Source: Haladaptatus salinisoli (GTDB taxonomy: Archaea > Halobacteriota > Halobacteria > Halobacteriales > Haladaptataceae). From it: 64,000 nt of DNA. The notes beneath the pieces are model-generated. The model did not search any database and was not told the origin of the DNA. It saw nothing but the letters and a program-made list of their open reading frames with translations. The translations under genes were made by a program, and so were the position numbers. The stretch is taken from the NCBI RefSeq assembly GCF_020614375.1, contig NZ_CP085330.1, positions 372,001 to 436,000 on the forward strand. Reading direction: 5' to 3'. Position 1 is the first letter of the stretch. The number at the start of each line of letters is the position of its first letter. Below, piece after piece: positions 24,402-33,105 of this stretch.

Positions 24402-26408
24402 GTGACCGGCGAAACGCGCGTCGGCGTGGACGTCGGCGGCACCTTCACCGACGTGGTGCTCCTGTTGCCGGACGACGAACTCGTGACGGCGAAGGTGCCG
24501 AGCACGGACGACCAGAGCGTCGGCGTCCTCGCCGGCATCGAGAAGGCCTGCGAGGAGGCGGGCATCGACCCGAGCGACGTGGACGCGTTCGCCCACGCGA
24601 TGACCGTCTCCGTGAACGCCCTGCTCGAAGAGCGCGGCGCGAAGACCGCGCTCGTGACGACCGAGGGGTTCCGCGACGTGCTCGAAATCGGTCGGCAGAA
24701 CCGCCCCGACCTCTACGACATCGACACCGACAGGCCCGCGCCGCTCGTCCCCCGCCGCCGCAGGTTCGAGGTCGCGGAGCGAACCGCGGTCGACGGCGTC
24801 CGCAGGCCCGTCGACGAAGGCGAGGTCCGCGACGTCGCGGAGGAAATCCGGCGGTGCGGCGCGGAGAGCGTCGCGGTCTGTCTGTTGCACGCGTACCAGC
24901 ACCCCGAGAACGAGCGGGTCGTCGCCGAAATCCTCCGCGAGGAACTCGACGCGCCCGTCTCCGCGTCCCACGAGGTGCTGGCGGAGTTCCGCGAGTACGA
25001 ACGAACCTCCACGACGGTCGTGGACGCCTACGTCACGCCGGCCATCGACGCCTACGTCGGTCGCCTCGAGGAACGAGCCGAGGAGCGGGGCGTTCCCGCG
25101 CCGCGAATCATGCAGGCGAACGGCGGCATCGCCCCGGCGAAGACGGTGCGTGAACACGCCGTGACCACGACGATGTCCGGTCCGGCGGCGGGCGTCGTCG
25201 GCGGCGCGGAGACCGCCGGGGAGCGCGGTCTCGACGGCCTCGTCACCTTCGACATGGGCGGCACCTCCAGCGACGTGAGCCTCGTCCGGGACGGCGAGGT
25301 CGAGCGGACGACGAACGCCGAGATAAACGGGCGGCCAATCAAGACGCCGATGGTGGACGTGAACACGGTCGGCGCGGGCGGCGGGTCGGTCGCGTGGGTG
25401 GACGCCGGGAACGCCCTGCGCGTCGGGCCGCGCTCCGCCGGGGCGAACCCGGGTCCGGCCTGCTACGGACGCGGCGGGACGGAGCCGACCGTGACCGACG
25501 CGAACGTCGTGCTGGGGTACATCGGCGGCAGTTCGGCCCTCGGCGGCGAACTCGAACTCGACGCCGAGGCGGCCCGCGGCGCGCTGGAGCGACTGGCGGA
25601 CGACGCGGGACTGGACGGTGCGCTCGACGCCGCCCGCGGGGTGTACCGGATCGCCAACGCGAACATGACCCGCGCCATCCGCTCGGTCACGGTCGAGCGG
25701 GGGCACGACCCGCGAGGGTTCGGACTGGTCGCCTTCGGCGGGGCGGGACCGATGCACGCCGCCGCGCTCGCCGAGAGCCTCGACATGGAGTCGGTCGTCG
25801 TTCCGCACGCCTGCGGCGTCCTCTCCGCCTACGGGTTGCTCGTCGCCGACGAGAAACACGACTCGGTTCGCACGCTCCGGAGTCCGCTGGCGAACGTCGC
25901 GCTCGACGACGTGGAGGCGACGTACGACGACCTCACGGAGGACGTGCTGGCGGACGTGGCGACCCCCGATGCGGCGGAGGTTCGTCGCGCCGCCGACCTG
26001 CGGTACGTGGGCCAGAGCTTCGAACTGACCGTGCCGGTCGACGGGGCGTTCGACGCGAGCGCCGTGGCCGACCGCTTCCGGGAGGCGCACGAGAGCGCCT
26101 ACGGGTACGCGATGGACGACCCCGTCGAACTCGTGAACCTCCGGGCGACGGCGGTCGTCGAGCGCGAACCGCTCTCGGTGAGCTACCGCGACTCGGGCGA
26201 GGCTCGGAAGGGAACGCGGGAGGCGTTCTTCGGCGACCGGTTCCGCGAGACGCCCGTCTTCGCCCGCACCGGACTCGGCGAGGGCGCGACGGTCGAGGGG
26301 CCGGCCGTCCTCGAACAGAACGAGAGCACGGTCGTGGTGCCGCCGGGGTGGTCGGGGTCGGTGCGAGCGGACGGAACGCTCGCGCTCTCGGGAGGTGGGG
26401 ACGAGTGA
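24402..26408 (+). CDS. Hydantoinase/oxoprolinase family protein, subunit A
   Basis: The 668-residue protein begins with the phosphate-binding GVDVGGTFTDVVLL of the ASKHA fold, has MSGPAAGVVGG and TFDMGGTSSDVSL as the second nucleotide segment, and GPRSAGANPGPACYGRGG. This is the HyuA/acetone carboxylase beta type. Together with HyuB it opens five-membered cyclic amides such as hydantoins or 5-oxoproline using ATP. The GTG start follows the carrier stop codon without a gap, and its own stop overlaps the hyuB GTG. The physiological substrate cannot be fixed from the sequence. Confidence 0.9.
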   Translation: MTGETRVGVDVGGTFTDVVLLLPDDELVTAKVPSTDDQSVGVLAGIEKACEEAGIDPSDVDAFAHAMTVSVNALLEERGAKTALVTTEGFRDVLEIGRQNRPDLYDIDTDRPAPLVPRRRRFEVAERTAVDGVRRPVDEGEVRDVAEEIRRCGAESVAVCLLHAYQHPENERVVAEILREELDAPVSASHEVLAEFREYERTSTTVVDAYVTPAIDAYVGRLEERAEERGVPAPRIMQANGGIAPAKTVREHAVTTTMSGPAAGVVGGAETAGERGLDGLVTFDMGGTSSDVSLVRDGEVERTTNAEINGRPIKTPMVDVNTVGAGGGSVAWVDAGNALRVGPRSAGANPGPACYGRGGTEPTVTDANVVLGYIGGSSALGGELELDAEAARGALERLADDAGLDGALDAARGVYRIANANMTRAIRSVTVERGHDPRGFGLVAFGGAGPMHAAALAESLDMESVVVPHACGVLSAYGLLVADEKHDSVRTLRSPLANVALDDVEATYDDLTEDVLADVATPDAAEVRRAADLRYVGQSFELTVPVDGAFDASAVADRFREAHESAYGYAMDDPVELVNLRATAVVEREPLSVSYRDSGEARKGTREAFFGDRFRETPVFARTGLGEGATVEGPAVLEQNESTVVVPPGWSGSVRADGTLALSGGGDE

Positions 26409-28018
26409 GCCCCGACGTCGACCCCGTCACGCTCGAAATCGTGCGGAACCAGTTCGAGAGCGTCGCCGAGGAGATGGGGCAGGTGCTCGTCACCTCCTCG
26501 TACTCGCCGAACATCAAGGAGCGACGCGACTGCTCGACCGCCCTCTTCGACGCCGACGGTCGCCTCGTCGCGCAGGCCGAACACATCCCGGTTCACCTCG
26601 GCGCGATGCCCGAGGCGGTGGACACGGTGCTGGAGTACGACCCGCGACCGGGCGACGTGTTCGTCCTGAACGACCCGTTCGAGGGCGGTACGCACCTCCC
26701 CGACGTGACGATGGTGTCGCCTATCGCCGTCGACGGGGAGACGCTCGGCTACGCCGTCTCCCGCGCGCACCACGCCGACGTCGGCGGGATGACGCCGGGA
26801 AGCATGCCCGCCGGAGCGCGGGAGATATTTCAGGAGGGCATCCGACTGCCGCCGGTTCGGCTGGTCGACGGCGGCGAGGTGAACGACGACGTGATGAACA
26901 TCCTTCTGGCGAACGTCCGCAACCCGGGCGAGCGCCGGGCGGACGTTCGCGCGCAGATCGCGGCGAACGAGCGCGCCGAGGAGCGACTGGGCGACCTCGT
27001 GGACGAGCACGGGCGGGACCGAATCGTCGCCGCCTTCGACGCCGTCATCGACTACTCGCGCGACCGCGTGACCGCGGAGCTCTCCGACCTGCCGAACGGC
27101 GAGTTCGGCGCGCGCGACGTGATGGAAGGCGACGGGGTGACCGACGACGAGATTCCCGTCGAGGTGACCGTGACGGTCGAAGACGAGCGCGTCGAGGTGG
27201 ACTTCGCCGGCACCGCGCCGCAGGTCGCGGGCAACGTCAACGCGCCGGTCGCGGTGGCGAGGAGCGCGGTGTACTTCGTGCTCCGGTGCGTGACCGACCC
27301 CGAGATACCGCCGAATCAGGGCTGTTACGACCCCGTCTCGGTCTCGGTGCCGGAGGGGTCGCTGTTGAACCCCCGTCCCCCGGCGGCGGTCGTCGGCGGC
27401 AACGTCGAAACCAGCCAGCGGGTCACCGACGTCGTGTTCACGGCGTTCGCCGAGGCGGCCCCCGACCGCGTCCCGGCGCAGGGACAGGGGACGATGAACA
27501 ACCTCACCATCGGGAGTCGTTCGGGCGGCGAGGACGGCTTCGCCTACTACGAGACCATCGCGGGCGGGTTCGGCGGCCGACCGACGAAGGACGGATTGGA
27601 CGGCGTGCAGGTCGGGATGACCAACACGCTGAACACGCCGGTCGAGGCGCTCGAAGCCGAGTACCCCCTGTTCGTCGAGGAGTACGGTCTCCGCGAGGAC
27701 AGCGGCGGTCGCGGCGAACGCCGGGGCGGCCTCGGCGTCGTCCGCTCCGTCACCGTCGAGGCGGACGCGACGGTCTCGCTGCTCACGGAACGGCGGCGGG
27801 TCGCGCCGCGCGGCATCGCCGGCGGCGAGGACGGCGCGACGGGCGAGAACCGCATCGGGGGCGAGGTCGTCCCGGCGAAGACGACGCGCGACGTGTCCGC
27901 CGGAACGACGGTCGCGGTTCGGACGCCGGGCGGCGGCGGGCACGGTTCGCCCGCGGACCGCGACCCGGAGGCCGTCGAGCGCGACCGCGCGGACGGGAAG
28001 ATGGGGTGGGAGGAATGA
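26405..28018 (+). CDS. Hydantoinase/oxoprolinase family protein, subunit B
   Basis: The 537-residue protein starts DPVTLEIVRNQFESVAEEMG and carries the HyuB landmarks: SYSPNIKERRDCSTALFD, HIPVHLGAMPEAV, NDPFEGGTHLPD, SRAHHADVGG and a glycine-rich TPGGGGHGSP near the end. HyuB carries the metal-dependent hydrolytic activity that works with HyuA. The GTG start overlaps the hyuA stop in GTGA. A tiny ORF of 16 codons bridges to the next gene with ATGA overlaps at both ends. Confidence 0.9.
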   Translation: MSPDVDPVTLEIVRNQFESVAEEMGQVLVTSSYSPNIKERRDCSTALFDADGRLVAQAEHIPVHLGAMPEAVDTVLEYDPRPGDVFVLNDPFEGGTHLPDVTMVSPIAVDGETLGYAVSRAHHADVGGMTPGSMPAGAREIFQEGIRLPPVRLVDGGEVNDDVMNILLANVRNPGERRADVRAQIAANERAEERLGDLVDEHGRDRIVAAFDAVIDYSRDRVTAELSDLPNGEFGARDVMEGDGVTDDEIPVEVTVTVEDERVEVDFAGTAPQVAGNVNAPVAVARSAVYFVLRCVTDPEIPPNQGCYDPVSVSVPEGSLLNPRPPAAVVGGNVETSQRVTDVVFTAFAEAAPDRVPAQGQGTMNNLTIGSRSGGEDGFAYYETIAGGFGGRPTKDGLDGVQVGMTNTLNTPVEALEAEYPLFVEEYGLREDSGGRGERRGGLGVVRSVTVEADATVSLLTERRRVAPRGIAGGEDGATGENRIGGEVVPAKTTRDVSAGTTVAVRTPGGGGHGSPADRDPEAVERDRADGKMGWEE

Positions 28019-28064
28019 ACCGGGTCGGAACCGCGATCCGGAACGACCGTCGGGGGGCGAACTG

Positions 28065-28790
28065 ATGTTCGGCTGGCGCGGTCGAATCGGCGCGGTCGTC
28101 CCCTCCTCCAACACGACGGTCGAAGGGGAGTTTCGTCGCGCGGTGCCCGACGGCGCGAGCGTCCACGCGGCGCGGATGCCCCTCGAAGCGGTCACCGTCG
28201 ATGAACTGGACGCGATGGCCGACGACGCCGTCGGGTGCGCGGAGCGACTGTCGCACGCGAAAGTCGACGTCGTCGCGTACGCGTGTACGACCGGGAGCCT
28301 GCTGCACGGCCCCGGATTCGACGGGGAACTCGAAGCGGCGCTCTCGGAGGCGGCGAGCGTTCCCGCGGTGGCGACGGCGCTGTCGGTCAAGCGCGCGCTT
28401 CGGGCGCTCGACGCGGAGCGAATCGCCGTCGCGACGCCCTACGCCGACGAGTTGAACGACCGGGAAGCGTCGTACCTGGACGACGCCGGTTTCGACGCGG
28501 TCGAACTGAACGGTCGGGGAATCGAGGCCAACACCGACATCGGGTCGCTGCGGCCAGAGGACGCCTACCGGCAGGTTCGGGGGACGGTCGCCGAGGCGGA
28601 CGCGGTGGACGCCGCCTTCGTCTCGTGTACGAACTACCGGACCCTCCCCGCGATAGAACCGCTCGAGGCCGACCTCGGCGTTCCGGTCGTGACGAGCAAT
28701 CAGGCGACCCTCTGGGACGCGCTCCGGAAAATCGGCGTCGCGGCGGACGTGCCGGGACGCCTCGGCGAGTTCGGGAAAGAGGAGGAGTGA
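28065..28790 (+). CDS. Aspartate/glutamate racemase superfamily protein (maleate isomerase/AMDase-like)
   Basis: The 241-residue protein has the two-Cys active site of this superfamily: Cys74 in YACTTGS and Cys188 in SCTNYRT. The start GRIGAVVPSSNTTVE binds the carboxylate in maleate isomerases and arylmalonate decarboxylases. Such enzymes racemise, isomerise or decarboxylate via an enediolate. Hydantoin racemases belong to the same superfamily, and the gene is last in the hyuAB operon, so racemisation of the substrate or product is the most likely role. This substrate assignment is inference. Confidence 0.87.
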   Translation: MFGWRGRIGAVVPSSNTTVEGEFRRAVPDGASVHAARMPLEAVTVDELDAMADDAVGCAERLSHAKVDVVAYACTTGSLLHGPGFDGELEAALSEAASVPAVATALSVKRALRALDAERIAVATPYADELNDREASYLDDAGFDAVELNGRGIEANTDIGSLRPEDAYRQVRGTVAEADAVDAAFVSCTNYRTLPAIEPLEADLGVPVVTSNQATLWDALRKIGVAADVPGRLGEFGKEEE

Positions 28791-28935
28791 GTCGATTCGA
28801 CGGTGTCGTCCGCGCTCGCCGGGGACGCTCGGCGAAGGACAGCGGAAACGGCAGGGGTCGTGGGAAGCACCCTCGTCGGAGGTGCGGCAGCGGTCGACCT
28901 CGGGGCGGTGTCGCGGTTCCGGCCGACCGCGAACG

Positions 28936-29100
28936 TCACTCTCGAACCAACATGGTCACGCCGAGCAGGCAGGCGAGGAGAACGACGACGACGATTCGAA
29001 CGCGGGTAATGTTCGCCAACTCCGCGATCGTGTTCACGAACGTCGTAAGCATCGTTACGACAGTCAGCACTTCCTTGAGTAGGTGAGTCGTTGGTCTCAT
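28936..29100 (-). CDS. Possible small membrane protein (54 aa)
   Basis: The ORF reads MRPTTHLLKEVLTVVTMLTT, then a second hydrophobic helix VRIVVVVLLACLLGVTML, and ends VRE. It lies alone in a 590-nt interval between the racemase gene and the HTH/membrane pair. The double-helix hairpin and clean length favour a real gene, but there is no homology evidence. The following 280 nt up to 29379 hold nothing that I can assign. Confidence 0.4.
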   Translation of the reverse strand: MRPTTHLLKEVLTVVTMLTTFVNTIAELANITRVRIVVVVLLACLLGVTMLVRE

Positions 29101-29379
29101 GGTGGCAGTGTGCGGATACTATGACGACCGCGCTTCGCGCGGCCATTCTTGCATGGAATAGCTGCACTTATGAAAGCCGACGACCGTTTTCCGCCGTGAA
29201 CGGTCGAACTCGGCTTAGCAGGGGGCTAAGCCCGTCGCAACGCCGACCGTCGCCGGGGGAAACGACGAACGACCGCGTTTCGCCTTCCCGTCGCGGATGA
29301 ACGGAATGAATGGGTTACGCCCGTGCTAACGCTCGCCCGTCCGCGTTCGATATCCCGTTCGACGTCGATTATCGACGGC

Positions 29380-29670
29380 CTATTTCATCGTCACGTAGGT
29401 GAGGAAGGCGAGCGCGACGAACTCCAGCGTTCGAAGGACGAGGACCGCCCGCTGAACGTGCGGCGTCATCCCGTAGAACCCCTTCATCGTCAGGAAAAAG
29501 TACAGAGCCACCGCGTTCTCCGCGAGCATGACGACCGCGAACGCGAGGAGACCCAGCACCAACCGGGACTTGAACAGGGCGTAGTTCCGTATCCAAACGC
29601 CCGTCAGCGCGAGGAGAAAGAGGACGTTCACGCCCGTCAAAACGCTCGCCGCTTCTATCGTCGTTGCCAT
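29380..29670 (-). CDS. Small membrane protein of an HTH-linked pair (96 aa)
   Basis: The protein has three predicted helices (GVNVLFLLALTGVWI, LVLGLLAFAVVMLAENAVALYFF, and AVLVLRTLEFVALAFLTYV). In haloarchaea proteins like this (I believe DUF7521) are encoded directly after a small ArsR-type HTH protein, as here with a 2-nt gap. The role is unknown, but conserved pairing suggests that the HTH protein and the membrane protein act together. Confidence 0.75.
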   Translation of the reverse strand: MATTIEAASVLTGVNVLFLLALTGVWIRNYALFKSRLVLGLLAFAVVMLAENAVALYFFLTMKGFYGMTPHVQRAVLVLRTLEFVALAFLTYVTMK

Positions 29671-29672
29671 GG

Positions 29673-29951
29673 TTACAGGTTCGTTTTTTCGAGTATCGTC
29701 TCGAACGTCTCGCGGGAGGATTCGAACCGGTCGGTGAGGAAGTACAGCTTCGCGTACTTGTTCTCGCCCGACTCGACGACGCCGTGGTCTTCGAGCATCG
29801 CCAGGTGGTGTCGGACGGTCTTGTAGCCGAGTTCCAGTTCGTCGGCGAGTTGGTTCGCGTTCATCGGTTTCTCGGAGAGAGCGCGGATGATTCGGACGCG
29901 GTTTTTGCCGCCGCGCGTCGCCGTGAGCAGATACCAGAGCGCCTTCTCCAT
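29673..29951 (-). CDS. Winged helix-turn-helix regulator (ArsR-like)
   Basis: The 92-residue protein is a single winged helix: NRVRIIRALSEKPMNANQLADEL forms the first helices, LGYKTVRHHLAMLEDHGVV the recognition helix, and GENKYAKLYFLT the wing. No metal-binding Cys are present. It is followed at once by a membrane protein gene. An imperfect promoter region upstream contains GCATAAATGC (29984-29993), a palindrome about 37 nt before the start that could be both TATA region and operator. Confidence 0.85.
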   Translation of the reverse strand: MEKALWYLLTATRGGKNRVRIIRALSEKPMNANQLADELELGYKTVRHHLAMLEDHGVVESGENKYAKLYFLTDRFESSRETFETILEKTNL

Positions 29952-29983
29952 CGCACGTTCCTACGTTTCCCTGTGTGAGGCTT

Positions 29984-29993
29984 GCATAAATGC
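29984..29993 (-). promoter_or_regulatory. Palindromic TATA-region GCATAAATGC of the HTH gene
   Basis: The site is AT-rich in the centre, symmetric, and lies about 33-42 nt before the HTH start codon. Autoregulation by the HTH dimer would be simple, but that is inference. Confidence 0.35.
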
Positions 29994-30081
29994 TTTTGCG
30001 GGTTTCGAAGTCGCCGGTTCCCTCCGGAAAAATCGGAGGCGAAGCGGTCGGCGGGGCGTCGGGCGCGTCGCTCGTCGCCGG

Positions 30082-30891
30082 TCACAGTGGCTCTATCGTC
30101 AGTTGCAACACGTCGCACGCGTCGGGGTAGTCGTATCCGTTGACGTCGGCTATCGGCGCGACGGTTCCGCGTTCGACGAGGCCGACGCCGGGCGCTCGCT
30201 GTCGTTGCGCCTGATTCGGCCCGGTTCCCGGTTCCTCGTTGATCTCGGTGCCGGCGTCCCAGAGCGAGACGCGCTTCGAAACGTCGCCCGAAACCGGGTC
30301 GTTTCCGTCGAAGAGCCGCATTCCGGACGCGCCTCCGAGCGCGAAAAACAGGTCGTTCGACGGGACGAACATCGTCACGAGCGAGAGTCGGACGTTCGAC
30401 GCCTTCGGCGTTTCCACCTCGAACTCGTACGCCTCTCCCGGCGGAAGCGGACTCGGCTCGTCGCTCCCCGTCGGCGTCGTGAACGCGCCGCTCGCAGCGA
30501 CCGAGTCGCGCTCCGCGAGCGCGGACGCGAGTCGTTCCGGGTTACCGTCCTCCGCGACCTCTTCGAGACCGTTGTTTCGCTCCGGTTCCCCGGACGTGAA
30601 TATCGGTTCGTCGTTCCGGTGGACGGCGTACGCGCCCGGCGAGAGCGGAACCGGTTGCTCCGCGAGTTCGCCGTCCGCGCTCGTCGCGAGCGTCGCCCCC
30701 GTCGAGACGTTTTCGAGTCGGACGGCGAACGACCGCGTCTCGTTTCGGCCGAATCCGGCCGTGCTTCCGATGCTAGCGGCGCCGAGCGCGGTCGCTCCGG
30801 CGGCGGCGAGGAACGTTCGCCGCGACCGGTCGAACCGGTTCGACCGGTCGCTCGACTTCGGCGTTGGTCGTGAATCAGTGGAGTCGGTCAT
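30082..30891 (-). CDS. Secreted spondin-domain protein with Tat signal
   Basis: The 269-residue protein has a Tat signal (SRRTFLAAAGATALGAASIG) and then a Spondin_N-type beta domain: RSFAVRLENVSTGATLATS, PLSPGAYAVHRNDEPIFTSGE, GLEEVAEDGNPERLASAL and a C-terminal calcium-site-like DVNGYDYPDACD. Haloarchaeal members are extracellular or wall-bound with unknown ligands. The Met at 30891 puts the twin Arg near residue 24; an upstream ORF extension was rejected because it crosses the AT-rich promoter. Confidence 0.8.
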   Translation of the reverse strand: MTDSTDSRPTPKSSDRSNRFDRSRRTFLAAAGATALGAASIGSTAGFGRNETRSFAVRLENVSTGATLATSADGELAEQPVPLSPGAYAVHRNDEPIFTSGEPERNNGLEEVAEDGNPERLASALAERDSVAASGAFTTPTGSDEPSPLPPGEAYEFEVETPKASNVRLSLVTMFVPSNDLFFALGGASGMRLFDGNDPVSGDVSKRVSLWDAGTEINEEPGTGPNQAQRQRAPGVGLVERGTVAPIADVNGYDYPDACDVLQLTIEPL

Positions 30892-31135
30892 TCGAATTCC
30901 GTGCGTTGGGACGCACGAACGGTACTGCCCCGCGGATAGAAAAGTAGATTTTTCAACATTCGGCGCGAATCTCACCCAAATCTCGGTCGAAACGGTTCCG
31001 AGACGATTCCCACTTCCCGCGGTCGCCGTCCACCCGGGTTCGGCGCGAACCGCGTCCCCGCGGAGGCGGTTGCGCGGACCGGCCCGTAAAATTCCGTAGA
31101 GTTACTTTGTTATCGTTCGAGGGAGAACGGGGGGT

Positions 31136-32347
31136 ATGAGCAGGCGAGTCGGCCGCCGAAAATTCCTCGCGTTGAGCGCGGGGGCAGGTGTGGGAGCGGT
31201 CTCCAGCGTATCGAAGAGCAGCGGCGTCGTCGGGGGGAGTTCCGGGCGAAACCGGCCGGAGAACCGCCGTCGAACCGACCTCAACTTACCGCCCGAAACC
31301 GACGCCCCGGTCGACGTTCGCGGTGCGATATACATCCCGGCGCGGGCGTTCAACCGCTATCAGATGTGGCGGGACTACGACCCGGCGGTCATCGAGCGCG
31401 ACATGGGGTACGCCGCGAGCGTCAACCTGAACGCCATCCGAACGTGGCTCAGCTACGAGTACTGGCTCGAAAATCCGCAGCGACACGAGGAGGCGCTCGA
31501 CCACTTCCTGGCGACGGCCGAGCGGAACGGGATACGGGTGTTGCTCGGACTGTTCGACAGCGTCGGGCGCGAACCCACGTTCGAGAACCTCATGAACGAC
31601 GACCCGCTGACCGCGGTGCAGGCGTTCTCGCCGTCGACCAGAACGATGGCGAACGAGGAGTTGTGGGACAAACCGCGCGACTTCATCGTCTGGTTCATGC
31701 AGAAGTACAGCAACGACGAGCGACTGCTGGCGATCGAGTTGACCAACGAACCCGGCTGGAACAACAAAGACCTCCAGTTCTTCAAGGAGATATCGAAGAC
31801 GTTCACGCTGTATCGCGGCGAGATTCCGCTCACGGTCGGGTCGACCAGTTTGGCGAACAACGTCGACTACTTGGGCTGGGGCATGGATATCCTCCAGTTC
31901 CACTACAACTTCGCGCGGACGCCGAACCTCTACAAGCAAGTGCTTCGGCAGGCGAACCACGTCTCGTCCAAGCTCGACGCGCCGGTCTGGCTCTCGGAGT
32001 GGCAGCGAATCCGCCCCGGCCAGAAGTTCTTCGCCGACGTGGCGGAGCAGTTCGAGGTTCCGAACTACGCCTCGCTCGCGCCGACCATCCGGGAGTCCGG
32101 CGTGGGGAACTTCTTCTGGTCGCTCATGGTCAAACCGGCGTTCTCGCTCTACATGCGGGAGAAGGGCGTTCTCAACGGTCTCTTCCACGAGGACGGGGCC
32201 GTCTGGAGTTTGGCCGACGCGAGGAGCATCAAGTCCATGTCCGGCGACCCGGAGTACGAGGGCACCGAACGAAAGGAGTACCCCGACTGGGCGAGGATAA
32301 TCAAGAAGAAAGAGGACGTCGCCCCGGGAGAAGAACAACCCGAGTGA
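31136..32347 (+). CDS. Tat-exported glycoside hydrolase, GH5/cellulase-like
   Basis: The 403-residue protein begins with a Tat signal (RRKFLALSAGAGVGAVSS). A TIM-barrel follows from about residue 60 (RGAIYIPARAFNRYQMW, then LNAIRTWLSYEYW). The proposed acid/base is Glu205 in LTNEPG and the nucleophile is Glu288 in WLSEWQ, the usual GH5 positions on strands 4 and 7. It should cleave a beta-glucan or mannan outside the cell. The C-terminal tail is charged (KKKEDVAPGEEQPE) and no carbohydrate-binding module is seen. Confidence 0.83.
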   Translation: MSRRVGRRKFLALSAGAGVGAVSSVSKSSGVVGGSSGRNRPENRRRTDLNLPPETDAPVDVRGAIYIPARAFNRYQMWRDYDPAVIERDMGYAASVNLNAIRTWLSYEYWLENPQRHEEALDHFLATAERNGIRVLLGLFDSVGREPTFENLMNDDPLTAVQAFSPSTRTMANEELWDKPRDFIVWFMQKYSNDERLLAIELTNEPGWNNKDLQFFKEISKTFTLYRGEIPLTVGSTSLANNVDYLGWGMDILQFHYNFARTPNLYKQVLRQANHVSSKLDAPVWLSEWQRIRPGQKFFADVAEQFEVPNYASLAPTIRESGVGNFFWSLMVKPAFSLYMREKGVLNGLFHEDGAVWSLADARSIKSMSGDPEYEGTERKEYPDWARIIKKKEDVAPGEEQPE

Positions 32348-32362
32348 GGCGCGTTCGCACGC

Positions 32363-32998
32363 TCAGCCGCCGCTCTGCCGATACTGCCCGCGACCGTGCG
32401 TCGTATTCGCGGCGCGGTTGTTCCGGAAGTGCACCGAGGAGAAGGTGACCTGTCGGCTCTCCTCGTCGATAACGACGCCGAACAGGTTGTTGGTCACCCA
32501 CGAGTTCTCGACCGAGACCCGCGTGCCGTTCCAGACGGCGATTCCCTCCGCGCTCCGAACCACGGTGACGTTCCGAATCGTCACGTCCGAGGCGTTCGTG
32601 ACGTGGATGCCGCGGTTCCATCGCTCGACCCTGACGGAGTGAATCTCCACGTTGGAAACGCTCTGATCGCTTCCGACGATAACGCCGGTCGTGTCGGTCA
32701 CTCCTCGTCCCTGAATCGTGTGTCCCGAGCCGTTTATCGTCACGTCGCTCGCGTTGATTTCGAGACACCCCGACGCCAGTCCGGCCGCACCGCCGAAGTC
32801 CTTCGTCAGCACGTACGTTCCGGAGCTGTTGATTTCTCGGCAGTTCTGGATGGGGACCGCCTCGCCCGACTGCGAACCGGGGGGACCGTTCCCCGGTAGG
32901 TCGGTGATATCGACCGCGATAGTCAGTACCACGAGGAGAAGAAGCGGAGCGACGATGATGAGCTTTCGCCCCGCAGACGACGCATCGATAGAGACCAT
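32363..32998 (-). CDS. Secreted parallel beta-helix (NosD-like) protein
   Basis: The 211-residue protein has an N-terminal hydrophobic segment (LIIVAPLLLLVVLTIAV) that acts as a signal anchor. A right-handed beta-helix follows with repeated turns: NASDVTINGSGHTI, VSNVEIHSVRVERW, NASDVTIRNVTVVR, GTRVSVENSWV. Many N-x-T/S sites suggest glycosylation. Such proteins bind or modify polysaccharides. It is convergent with the GH5-like gene at 15 nt. A GTG at 33010 would add four residues. Confidence 0.8.
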   Translation of the reverse strand: MVSIDASSAGRKLIIVAPLLLLVVLTIAVDITDLPGNGPPGSQSGEAVPIQNCREINSSGTYVLTKDFGGAAGLASGCLEINASDVTINGSGHTIQGRGVTDTTGVIVGSDQSVSNVEIHSVRVERWNRGIHVTNASDVTIRNVTVVRSAEGIAVWNGTRVSVENSWVTNNLFGVVIDEESRQVTFSSVHFRNNRAANTTHGRGQYRQSGG

Positions 32999-33105
32999 TC
33001 GTAGTCCCACTTCAGGCGTGTGCGTAATAAATTCCGATGACTTCGAATCCGTCGACTCGAACGGATATCGAGTCCGTTCGGCGAACGGCGGCGTCCGCTA
33101 TCGTT

